Assembly: GCA_027056615.1 (NCBI GenBank)
Contig: JALUKJ010000030.1
Span: 1 to 16,307 of the forward strand
DNA: 16,307 nucleotides
Source of the DNA: Campylobacteraceae bacterium
GTDB taxonomy: Bacteria; Campylobacterota; Campylobacteria; Campylobacterales; Sulfurovaceae
Direction of reading: 5' to 3'
In this document: positions 7,045 to 13,368 of the stretch, in pieces
Position numbering within the stretch: the first letter of the stretch is position 1
How the letters are laid out: each line of letters begins with the position of its first letter
The notes under the pieces: generated by a model
Database searches by the model: none
Seen by the model: the letters and a program-made list of their open reading frames with translations, nothing else
What the model was told of the DNA's origin: nothing
Position numbers and translations under genes: made by a program

Positions 7045-7503
7045 TTACACGGCAGGAAGAATATACAACGGCTTATTATTTTTTAAAATAGTTACTTCAC
7101 TCAACATGGAAGGTAATTCAAACCGTTGCTCTAACACCTCATCAAATTTTTTTGTTATTATAGTGTTATTTTCTTTGACAAAGTATAGTTTACCCATTGC
7201 TTTTATGGGTTTATTATTATTTAGTGTAAAAGCTTCACAAGCATCAAAAGTAATATCATTTAAAATCTCTAAAGAGCGAAGTGTAATGTAAGTCAATTTA
7301 ATTGCCATATAAGAGCCAGGTCCAGAGGTGTAGATGACTCTTTTATAGCTATATTTAGCAGATAGTTCACTCAAAAGCTTAAGTAAAATATCTGAAGTTT
7401 TCTCTTTGCTTTCAATGGTTTCAATTAATTCTCCATCTTTATATACCCCTAAAAGAAGAGGTGAAGCAATGGAGACAATGAGTATTTTATAAGAACTAGG
7501 CAA
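7045..7503 (-). CDS. tsaB: TsaB-like t6A synthesis protein
   Basis: TsaB partners with TsaD and TsaE in making N6-threonylcarbamoyl-adenosine on tRNAs that read ANN codons. The protein is short and divergent, as in other Campylobacterota. The ASKHA fold begins with YKILIVSIASPLLLGVYKDGELIE, and the family motif YTSGPGSYMAIKLTYITLRSLEI is present (compare GPGSFTGLRIG). The C-terminal part is poorly conserved. The start is uncertain: a TTG at 7503, overlapping the lpxC stop region, gives a protein of about 152 residues that begins right before the first beta strand. An ATG at 7554 would overlap lpxC by 59 bases and add a segment (MKWYRCLNLK) that is the out-of-frame end of lpxC. I prefer the TTG. 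Confidence 0.78.
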   Translation of the reverse strand: MPSSYKILIVSIASPLLLGVYKDGELIETIESKEKTSDILLKLLSELSAKYSYKRVIYTSGPGSYMAIKLTYITLRSLEILNDITFDACEAFTLNNNKPIKAMGKLYFVKENNTIITKKFDEVLEQRFELPSMLSEVTILKNNKPLYILPAV

Positions 7504-8395
7504 AACTTTTTGCAAACTCCCGACTTTGAGATTTAGACAACGATACCATTTCATAGTTAGCAGGGTCTGCCAAAAGTGCTACAGTTAATTCATGATTAAG
7601 TTTATGACTTCCTGCAAATGAAGAGTAAGAAGCTAAAAGATTATGTCCAGTTACCATCATGTCACCCATAGCATCTAAGATTTTGTGACGAGCAAACTCA
7701 TTGTCATATCTTAAACCTTCAGGGTTCAATACTTTCTCATCATCAAGACCAATGGCATTGTTTAGACTTGCTCCTAATGCAAGATTAATACTTTGTAGAT
7801 ACTGAATATCTCGTGCAAAACCAAAAGTCCTTGCTCTTGCAATCTCTTCAACAAAAGGCTTTGTACCAAAAGCATAGGCTTGTGATTGTCGTCCAATAAC
7901 AGGATGTTCAAAATCTATCTCAAAATCAAAAGTAGCTCTAGCACTTGGTTCAAGCCTTACAAATTTATTACCATCACGAACCTCAACAGCTCTCTTAACA
8001 CGAATAATCTCTTTAGCTTTATCTTGTTCCTCTATTTCAGCTTCATCTAAAAGTAGACAAAAAGAGGCAGCTGAACCATCCATAATTGGCATCTCATTAC
8101 CATTAACAACTACTCTTAGATTATCAATTCCATAAGCATAAACAGCAGAGAGAAAATGTTCAATAGTTGAAATTGTTCCCATCTCTCCAAGAGAGGTTTT
8201 AGCACCAATAACCGTTGCCATTTGAGTATCAACAACAGCAGAAGGAGAGAGAGGAATACTCAATGCTAAATCTTCTCTATAAAAAATAATTCCTGCATCT
8301 GCCCCTAAAGGTTCAAGACGCAACTTAATAGGTTCACCTTTGTGTAGTCCAATTCCTACAACTTCTACTGGTTTTTTAATGGTACGTTGGTTCAT
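7496..8395 (-). CDS. lpxC: UDP-3-O-acyl-N-acetylglucosamine deacetylase LpxC
   Basis: This zinc amidase carries out the committed step of lipid A synthesis in the cytoplasm. The 299-residue protein begins MNQRTIKKPVEVVGIGLHKG, a standard LpxC N-terminus. Zinc ligands are His80 (STIEHFLSA), His237 and Asp241 (ARHKILDAMGD). Glu79 is the general base and His264 (AGSHKLNH) the second catalytic residue. The MDGSAASF motif near residues 105-112 is also present, so all catalytic residues are in place. The ATG at 8395 has AAAGGA about 11 bases upstream, a long spacing. It is the first gene of the seven-gene minus-strand run and has a good extended -10 upstream. Confidence 0.97.
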   Translation of the reverse strand: MNQRTIKKPVEVVGIGLHKGEPIKLRLEPLGADAGIIFYREDLALSIPLSPSAVVDTQMATVIGAKTSLGEMGTISTIEHFLSAVYAYGIDNLRVVVNGNEMPIMDGSAASFCLLLDEAEIEEQDKAKEIIRVKRAVEVRDGNKFVRLEPSARATFDFEIDFEHPVIGRQSQAYAFGTKPFVEEIARARTFGFARDIQYLQSINLALGASLNNAIGLDDEKVLNPEGLRYDNEFARHKILDAMGDMMVTGHNLLASYSSFAGSHKLNHELTVALLADPANYEMVSLSKSQSREFAKSFA

Positions 8396-8428
8396 AATAA
8401 TAATATTCCTTTTCTCTTTTAGACCAAT

Positions 8429-8437
8429 ATTATAGCA
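8429..8437 (-). promoter_or_regulatory. Extended -10 promoter for the lpxC operon
   Basis: On the minus strand TGC-TATAAT forms a perfect extended -10 element, with transcription expected to begin about 25 bases before the lpxC start. The surrounding 16 bases, ATTATGCTATAATATT, also occur exactly in the hsdR promoter at 16279-16294. No convincing -35 is seen. Confidence 0.6.
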
Positions 8438-8500
8438 TAATTGTGCAATTTTTGTTTAATATGAATTTTTTATCCCATTTTTAGCTCATTTTAACATATC

Positions 8501-8520
8501 ATACTTATAACTATAAGTAT
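8501..8520. promoter_or_regulatory. Perfect palindrome in the msrBA promoter region (putative operator)
   Basis: The 9-base arms ATACTTATA and TATAAGTAT match perfectly around a 2-base AC centre, ending 23 bases before the msrBA ATG. The site overlaps the only -10-like sequences present (TATAAC, TATAAG), the position expected for a repressor site. The half-site TACTT/AAGTA resembles operators of redox-sensing HxlR/MarR-type regulators; which regulator binds is unknown. Confidence 0.5.
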
Positions 8521-8543
8521 ATAAATAGATATTAGGAAAAACT

Positions 8544-9401
8544 ATGGAATTTAATGAATTAACCCCAGAAGAGATATATGTTATTGAAAACAAAGGTACA
8601 GAAATGCCTTTTTCTGGAAAATATAATGGCTTTTATGAAGCTGGTATTTACAACTGTAAAAAGTGTAATACACCTCTCTTTAGCTCAACCGACAAATTTG
8701 ATTCTGGTTCAGGATGGCCAAGTTTTGATGACAATCTACCAAACGCAGTAAAGGAGGTTCCTGATGCAGATGGAAGACGAGTTGAGATTGTTTGTGCAAA
8801 CTGTGGTGGTCACTTAGGGCATGTTTTTAGAGGAGAGCAGATAACTCCAAAAAGTACAAGACACTGTGTTAACTCCATCTCTTTAGACTTTAAACCTGTC
8901 CAAAAGGAGAAGAAGTATAAAAAAGCTTACTTCGCCTCAGGATGTTTTTGGGGAACAGAGTATTGGTTTCAAAAAGCTCATGGTGTATTTGATGCACACT
9001 CAGGTTATATGGGTGGACGCACTATTGACCCAACCTATTATGAAGTATGTAGAGGCGATACAGGTCACCTAGAGACAGTAGAAGTTATCTATGACCCAAA
9101 AGAGGTTAGCTACGAAGAGCTTTGTAAACTCTTTTTTGAAACGCACAATCCAGAGCAGATGAACGGTCAAGGTCCAGACATTGGTTCTCAATATCTATCA
9201 GCTATTTTTACAAATGATGTAGAAGAGGAAGATACGGTACAAATGCTTATTAATCAGTTAGAAGATAAAGGTATGAATATTGCTACTATGATTAAAGATG
9301 CAAATGAGCATACATTTTATAAAGCTGAAGAGGAGCATCAAAACTATTATAAACTAAGAAACTCAACTCCTTATTGTCATATTTATACTAAGAGGTTTTA
9401 A
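8544..9401 (+). CDS. msrBA: Bifunctional methionine sulfoxide reductase, MsrB-MsrA fusion
   Basis: It reduces both epimers of methionine sulfoxide in proteins. The N-terminal MsrB domain (residues 1-117) has zinc-binding Cys38/Cys41 and Cys84/Cys87, GSGWPSF (residues 55-61), HLGHVF, and the catalytic Cys108 in RHCVNSISL. The C-terminal MsrA domain (about 126-285) has GCFWG with catalytic Cys134, then HSGYMGG, GDTGHLETVEV, HNPEQMNGQGPDIGSQY and a probable resolving Cys278 in TPYC. The MsrB-first order is the reverse of the commoner A-B fusions; it is known elsewhere, for example in Treponema. There is no signal peptide, so the enzyme should be cytoplasmic. Ser56 replaces the Cys that resolves MsrB in enzymes with GCGWPSF. 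The ribosome binding site is AGGA, 7 bases before the ATG. Confidence 0.96.
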   Translation: MEFNELTPEEIYVIENKGTEMPFSGKYNGFYEAGIYNCKKCNTPLFSSTDKFDSGSGWPSFDDNLPNAVKEVPDADGRRVEIVCANCGGHLGHVFRGEQITPKSTRHCVNSISLDFKPVQKEKKYKKAYFASGCFWGTEYWFQKAHGVFDAHSGYMGGRTIDPTYYEVCRGDTGHLETVEVIYDPKEVSYEELCKLFFETHNPEQMNGQGPDIGSQYLSAIFTNDVEEEDTVQMLINQLEDKGMNIATMIKDANEHTFYKAEEEHQNYYKLRNSTPYCHIYTKRF

Positions 9402-9410
9402 ACCTCTTAG
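9388..9410 (+). terminator. Perfect palindrome across the msrBA stop codon (possible terminator or processing hairpin)
   Basis: CTAAGAGG and CCTCTTAG flank a TTTTAAA centre, forming an 8-11 bp stem that includes the last codons and stop of msrBA. No T-run follows, so it is weak as an intrinsic terminator. It may instead protect the msrBA mRNA end or limit read-through into the PTS genes. Confidence 0.45.
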
Positions 9411-9433
9411 TCTCTATTGGCTACAATGCTTTT

Positions 9434-11290
9434 ATGAATTTCCTAAAAAAACTATTTAATACTAAAACAACTATAATTACTACACTTACAGTCACCTCAT
9501 CAAATGGTTTTCATCTGCGTCCCATTGCAAAATTTGTAACAGAGGCTAAAAAATTTGATGCGACCATAATCCTTAAAGCAAATGGCAAAGAGGTATTAGC
9601 TACACAAGTTCCTAAAATTTTGTCACTCTCCTTAGAGAAAGGGGATATTTTTGAGCTTAAATGCAAAGGTAAAGAGGCAAAAGAAGCCACTAAACAGCTT
9701 AGTAAACTCTTTAACGAACTTATGCAGAGTGACAAAGAAATTGAAAATATAGAACAAGAAAATGAAGAGTATGAAGCTCAAAGCATTAAAGGGATTACTA
9801 TCTCAAAAGGTATTGGTATTGGTGTACCAATCAGTTATTATAAAGAGAAAACTTATAAAAAAGATGCCTTGTCATTAAAAGAAGCCCTTAAACGGACAGC
9901 TAAAGATTTAGAAGAGCTTTACAAAAACAACCAAGAAAAAGATGAAGCAGAGATATTTTTAGCCCAAAAGTCACTACTTGAGTCTGAAGTCTTCCAAAAA
10001 GATTTTAAAAATATTGATAAAGAGATAGAAAATCTTAAAGGTGGAAAGTTCCAATCACGCATTGCTGACTACAGAGACCTTAAACAACGTATTGAATCAT
10101 ATATGGGAGTTAACAATGAATTTATTCCTCCAAATGGAGATGAAGATAGCTATATTGTTGTTGTAGATGAAAAAGAAGAGTTACTACCTAGTGAAGTGGA
10201 AGCATTAACTAAACTAAATATTGTAGGAGTCATTTTACAAAAAGGCTCAACTACTTCTCATGTTGCTATTTTACTACGCTCTTTTAATATTCCTTCTATT
10301 ATCTCTTCTGAACAAATTACAACAACAGGCGAATATTTTTACTCTATTTTAGATGCAAATTCTGGACAGTTAATCTTAGTACCTACAGAAGAAGACTTTA
10401 AAAAAGCAAGAAAAAAAGCACAAAAAAATAAAGAAAAAGAAGCTAAAAGCTATAAAAAACGTTTTAAAACTACTAAAACAAAAGATGGAAAGAGCGTTAA
10501 AGTTTTAGCAAATATCACCGACCTAAACTCAGCCAAAGAGGCAAAAGAGTTAGGAGCAGATGGAGTTGGACTTTTGCGTACAGAGTTTCTTTTTACTAAA
10601 GCTAAACCCTCTATAGAAGAGCAGACCCAAACCTACAAATCTATCTTTGAACTCTTTGATGAAGTCACAGTAAGAACCTTAGATATAGGAGGTGACAAAT
10701 CACTACCTTATATTGAAATTCCTAAAGAAGATAACCCATTTTTAGGTCTTAGAGGCATAAGATTTTCCCTACAAGAGCAAACTCTTTTCAAAGAGCAACT
10801 CCTAGCTATATTTAAAGCCGTAGGTTCGATTTCATCGAACGAAAAAACTATAAAAATCATGTTCCCAATGATAAGCACCACCCAAGAGTTTACAGAAGCA
10901 AAAAATATAGCCAAAACTGTAGCAAAAGCTAATAATATAAACTTAACAAATATACAATTTGGAATAATGCTAGAAGTTCCATCTGTAATATTTGGACTTA
11001 AAGAGTTTAATAAGCTAGTTGACTTCTACTCCATTGGAAGTAATGACCTTACTCAATACCTCTTTGCTATTGAGAGAACTCACCCTACATTAACTGTTGA
11101 CCCACTATCTCCACTACTTCTTTTAGCACTTGAACAGATTAGAAAAGGTGTAGAGAAGCCCATTAGTATCTGTGGAGAACTAGCAGGGCTAGAGGTAGCA
11201 ACCCAAAAACTACTTAGTATGAACTACACAACCCTCTCAGTCTCTGCTAAACTTATTCCAAATTTGAAAGAGAGTATTAGAAATGTTTAA
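9434..11290 (+). CDS. ptsI: PTS phosphocarrier HPr - Enzyme I fusion
   Basis: It takes phosphate from PEP and passes it through HPr to sugar-specific components. Residues 15-97 are HPr: NGFHLRPIAKFV carries the phospho-accepting His27; the regulatory Ser46 region is not conserved (VPKILSLS). A charged linker follows, then Enzyme I from about residue 117 (SIKGITISKGIGIG). Its active His276 lies in TSHVAILLRS. The PEP-binding barrel has GVGLLRTEFLF, IMFPMIS, FGIMLEVPS, SIGSNDLTQY and Cys580 in ICGELAG. At 618 residues it is slightly short for an HPr plus EI sum. No EIIA domain is fused. Residues 463-469 (VGSISSN) are encoded by a GTAG repeat. No clear Shine-Dalgarno precedes the ATG. It overlaps the EIICB gene by 8 bases. 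Confidence 0.92.
   Translation: MNFLKKLFNTKTTIITTLTVTSSNGFHLRPIAKFVTEAKKFDATIILKANGKEVLATQVPKILSLSLEKGDIFELKCKGKEAKEATKQLSKLFNELMQSDKEIENIEQENEEYEAQSIKGITISKGIGIGVPISYYKEKTYKKDALSLKEALKRTAKDLEELYKNNQEKDEAEIFLAQKSLLESEVFQKDFKNIDKEIENLKGGKFQSRIADYRDLKQRIESYMGVNNEFIPPNGDEDSYIVVVDEKEELLPSEVEALTKLNIVGVILQKGSTTSHVAILLRSFNIPSIISSEQITTTGEYFYSILDANSGQLILVPTEEDFKKARKKAQKNKEKEAKSYKKRFKTTKTKDGKSVKVLANITDLNSAKEAKELGADGVGLLRTEFLFTKAKPSIEEQTQTYKSIFELFDEVTVRTLDIGGDKSLPYIEIPKEDNPFLGLRGIRFSLQEQTLFKEQLLAIFKAVGSISSNEKTIKIMFPMISTTQEFTEAKNIAKTVAKANNINLTNIQFGIMLEVPSVIFGLKEFNKLVDFYSIGSNDLTQYLFAIERTHPTLTVDPLSPLLLLALEQIRKGVEKPISICGELAGLEVATQKLLSMNYTTLSVSAKLIPNLKESIRNV
10820..10840 (+). repeat. GTAG hairpin repeat embedded in frame in the HPr-EI gene
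   Basis: The 21 bases start GTAGGTTCGATT and end ATCGAAC, forming a GTTCGAT/ATCGAAC stem. They are identical to the reverse complement of the unit at 2838-2858. Counted from the ATG at 9434 they are exactly codons 463-469, so the reading frame is kept. The encoded VGSISSN falls in the short turn before IMFPMI, where other Enzyme I proteins have only a few residues. Confidence 0.8.
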
Positions 11291-12743
11291 CTTACTCCAA
11301 AGGGTGGGAAAAGCCCTTATGACTCCTATTGCTGTACTTCCTATTGCAGCGATTTTACTTCGTTTTGGTTTGGGGGATATTGCTTTTATCTCAGGTGATA
11401 TTGCCAATATTATGAAAGTTGCAGGAGATGCTATCTTCACAAATCTTTCTATGCTTTTTGCTATAGGAATTGCTTATGGTCTAGCTAAAAACAATGATGG
11501 AGCAGCAGCTCTTGCAGGAGCCGTAGGTTTTTTTATTGCAAAAGCAGTCTACTTAAAAATAGCCACAACATCGTATATTAAAGCTAAATTACTTATTGAC
11601 CCTAGCATTAATATAAAACTTCTTGAGTTTCATAATAATATGGAAGCTGACCTTAGCATGGGCGTTTTTCTTGGTATTATTATTGGTATTTTAGCGGGGT
11701 ATCTTTATAATCGTTTTTATAATATTAAACTACCAGAGTTTTTAGGCTTCTTTGGAGGAAAACGTTTTGTACCTATTGTCACTGCTCTTGCTTCTATTTT
11801 AGTGGGTGTTATTGCAGGGAACTATTGGCACTATGCTCAATCGGCTATTGATGCATTTTCAAATAGCATTATTGGACTCAATGAAGTTGGTGGTTTTCTC
11901 TACGGAACGCTTAATCGTCTGCTTATTCCTTTAGGGTTGCACCACATCTTAAACTCTGTATTCCTCTTTCAAGTAGGAGAGTATCATTACATTAAAGATG
12001 GTGTGAGTGTTGTTGCCAATGGTGACCTACACCGTTTCTTTGCAGGAGACCCAACTGCTGGAGTATACATGGCAGGGTTCTATGTGACTATGATGTTTGG
12101 ACTCCCAAGCCTTGCACTTGCTATCTATGCAACCACCCCAAAAGAGCAAAAGAAAAAAGCAGGAGCTATCTTAGCAGGGGTTGCTCTTACCTCATTTTTA
12201 ACAGGTATTACAGAGCCTTTAGAGTTTCTATTTCTATTTGTAGCCCCCCTACTATTTGTAGCTCATGCCATCTTGACAGGTTTAGCTGTAGCTAGTGCCT
12301 ATCTGCTAGATATTCACCACGGTTACGGTTTTTCAGCAGGATTTATTGACTACGTTATTAACTATAAATTAGCTAAAAACCCTCTACTTATCTTACCTCT
12401 TGGTTTAGCCTTTGGATTTGTCTATTTTGTTGTCTCTTACTACATTATTAAAATCTTTAAATACCAAATCTTTACGCCTGATAGCAATGACAAAGAGAGT
12501 TGTGAGGTCTCAAATGAGGCAGAAGCGTTTATAGAAGCTTTAGGAGGAAGAGAGAATATTATCTCTACTGATGCATGTATTACACGTCTAAGAATGCAAG
12601 TTAAAAACTCTAGTAGTTTAGATGATAAAGCCTTTATAAAGCTTGGAGCTAAAGGTGTAATTAAGCCTAATGAGACAACTATTCAAGTGGTTTTAGGTAC
12701 TAGAGCTGAAGGGGTTGCAGAATCTATTAAAAGTATGTTATAA
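11283..12743 (+). CDS. nagE: PTS EIICB permease, N-acetylglucosamine type (NagE-like)
   Basis: This is an inner-membrane sugar transporter that phosphorylates its substrate on entry. Residues 1 to about 390 are the glucose/GlcNAc-family EIIC domain with many membrane spans. It contains LPEFLGFFGGKRFVPIVTAL, GLHHILNSVFLFQVGEY, HRFFAGDPTAGVYMAGFY and the conserved GITEPLEFLFLFVAPLLF. The EIIB domain (about 410-486) has phospho-accepting Cys432 in STDACITRLRMQV. The GLHHILN, RFFAGD and MFGLPSLALA segments favour NagE over PtsG, hence GlcNAc; substrate is inference. E. coli NagE has a C-terminal EIIA that is absent here, so EIIA must come from elsewhere. AGAGAG precedes the ATG, which overlaps the HPr-EI gene by 8 bases. 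GlcNAc PTS genes are unusual in this phylum and suggest horizontal gain. Confidence 0.92.
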   Translation: MFNLLQRVGKALMTPIAVLPIAAILLRFGLGDIAFISGDIANIMKVAGDAIFTNLSMLFAIGIAYGLAKNNDGAAALAGAVGFFIAKAVYLKIATTSYIKAKLLIDPSINIKLLEFHNNMEADLSMGVFLGIIIGILAGYLYNRFYNIKLPEFLGFFGGKRFVPIVTALASILVGVIAGNYWHYAQSAIDAFSNSIIGLNEVGGFLYGTLNRLLIPLGLHHILNSVFLFQVGEYHYIKDGVSVVANGDLHRFFAGDPTAGVYMAGFYVTMMFGLPSLALAIYATTPKEQKKKAGAILAGVALTSFLTGITEPLEFLFLFVAPLLFVAHAILTGLAVASAYLLDIHHGYGFSAGFIDYVINYKLAKNPLLILPLGLAFGFVYFVVSYYIIKIFKYQIFTPDSNDKESCEVSNEAEAFIEALGGRENIISTDACITRLRMQVKNSSSLDDKAFIKLGAKGVIKPNETTIQVVLGTRAEGVAESIKSML

Positions 12744-12764
12744 TAAAATTATAATTATTATAAC
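12737..12764. promoter_or_regulatory. AT-rich inverted repeat with Fur/PerR-like box
   Basis: The 10-base arms GTTATAATAA (12737-12746) and TTATTATAAC (12755-12764) are perfect inverted repeats that include the nagE stop codon. Within them TTATAATTATTATAA (12749-12763) matches the Bacillus PerR box consensus TTATAATnATTATAA at every defined position. It lies just before the ribosome binding site of the 70-residue gene and also offers TATAAT as -10. In an AT-rich genome a chance match is quite possible. Confidence 0.4.
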
Positions 12765-12777
12765 AAAGGATTATTTT

Positions 12778-12990
12778 ATGAATTTAAAAGATGAACCAAC
12801 ACTTGAAAGTATTGATGACTACAATAACCAAGAGGGTCCTCAAAAAAGAAAAACTGTCCGTCTAATTATTATTGGGCTATTAGCTATTTCAGCTCTCTCT
12901 TATGCTATGTTAAAGTCATACGATACCATGCCAAATGACTACATAGGAACACCTCAGAAGCCTGGTATCATTTCGACTAAACGATTTTAA
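12778..12990 (+). CDS. Small single-span membrane protein, unknown function
   Basis: This 70-residue protein has a polar, acidic N-terminus (MNLKDEPTLESIDDYNNQEG), a basic QKRKTVR patch, and one hydrophobic span at about residues 27-46 (VRLIIIGLLAISALSYAML). A short tail rich in Pro and Lys follows (PNDYIGTPQKPGIISTKRF). The positive patch before the span suggests an N-in anchor with the tail in the periplasm. I chose the ATG at 12778 because AAAGGA lies 7 bases upstream; an in-frame ATG at 12715 lies inside nagE and lacks such a site. No family is recognised. It is 34 bases after nagE and could be co-transcribed or driven from the AT-rich inverted repeat between them. Confidence 0.72.
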   Translation: MNLKDEPTLESIDDYNNQEGPQKRKTVRLIIIGLLAISALSYAMLKSYDTMPNDYIGTPQKPGIISTKRF

Positions 12991-13011
12991 AGATAAGGTA
13001 CAACCTTATCT
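12991..13011 (+). terminator. Hairpin after the small membrane protein gene
   Basis: AGATAAGGT and ACCTTATCT form a 9-bp perfect stem with a 3-base ACA loop, starting right after the TAA stop. A T-rich stretch (CTACTTAT) but no true T-run follows, so it is a moderate candidate terminator for the plus-strand unit. Confidence 0.5.
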
Positions 13012-13032
13012 CTACTTATAATTCAGATACAT

Positions 13033-13070
13033 ATTAAGTACCTGACCAGAATAAATGTCAGGTACTTAAT
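13033..13070. terminator. Strong bidirectional hairpin between convergent genes
   Basis: ATTAAGTACCTGAC and GTCAGGTACTTAAT are perfect 14-base arms around a 10-base loop. The hairpin lies between the plus-strand 70-residue gene and the minus-strand 100-residue gene, and its right arm includes the stop codon of the latter. Placement suggests a bidirectional terminator, although no clear T-run follows on either side. Confidence 0.65.
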
Positions 13071-13368
13071 AATACATCCACAAAAGTAATCCTACTCCTA
13101 ACCCAATATTTAAAAAGCTTAACTCACCGTCAAATACTTTCCTTACTAACCAAACCATTTTATCAACCAATTCAGGTGGATAGTTAGTATTAAAAAACTC
13201 TAAAAACCATGCGTTTATCTCTTGGTAGTAGAGAACATTTAAAAGCTCTGGCAAAAAGATAAAAAGTATAATAGCTAAAAATCCCCAAATTGTCTTTTTT
13301 GGCTTCATCTCTTTTAACTTCTCTTGGAACTCTGGATTGTTTTTTAAATTTTCTAATTTTTGTTTCAT
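13066..13368 (-). CDS. Small two-span membrane protein coupled to hsdR, unknown function
   Basis: This 100-residue protein starts with a charged helix (MKQKLENLKNNPEFQEKLKEMKPKK). It has a hydrophobic span at about residues 28-47 (IWGFLAIILFIFLPELLNVL), an amphipathic middle (FLEFFNTNYPPELVDKMVWLVRK), and a second span at the very C-terminus (FLNIGLGVGLLLWMYY). AAGGAGAG lies 4 bases before the ATG, the strongest ribosome binding site nearby. The ATG overlaps the hsdR stop as ATGA, so the two are translated from one mRNA. No family is recognised. Its coupling to a restriction subunit could mean a defence accessory role or simple hitch-hiking. Confidence 0.8.
   Translation of the reverse strand: MKQKLENLKNNPEFQEKLKEMKPKKTIWGFLAIILFIFLPELLNVLYYQEINAWFLEFFNTNYPPELVDKMVWLVRKVFDGELSFLNIGLGVGLLLWMYY

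Noticed and set aside
7503..7554. ATG at 7554 as the tsaB start
   Set aside because: The added residues come from out-of-frame lpxC sequence, have no ribosome binding site and do not resemble the TsaB N-terminus.
11283..12743. Assignment as a glucose-specific (PtsG) permease
   Set aside because: Motifs such as GLHHILN, RFFAGD and MFGLPSLALA look closer to NagE; still, substrate cannot be proven from sequence alone.
12715..12777. In-frame extension of the 70-residue protein into nagE
   Set aside because: The extension overlaps the EIIB coding end and lacks a ribosome binding site, whereas the ATG at 12778 has AAAGGA at good spacing.
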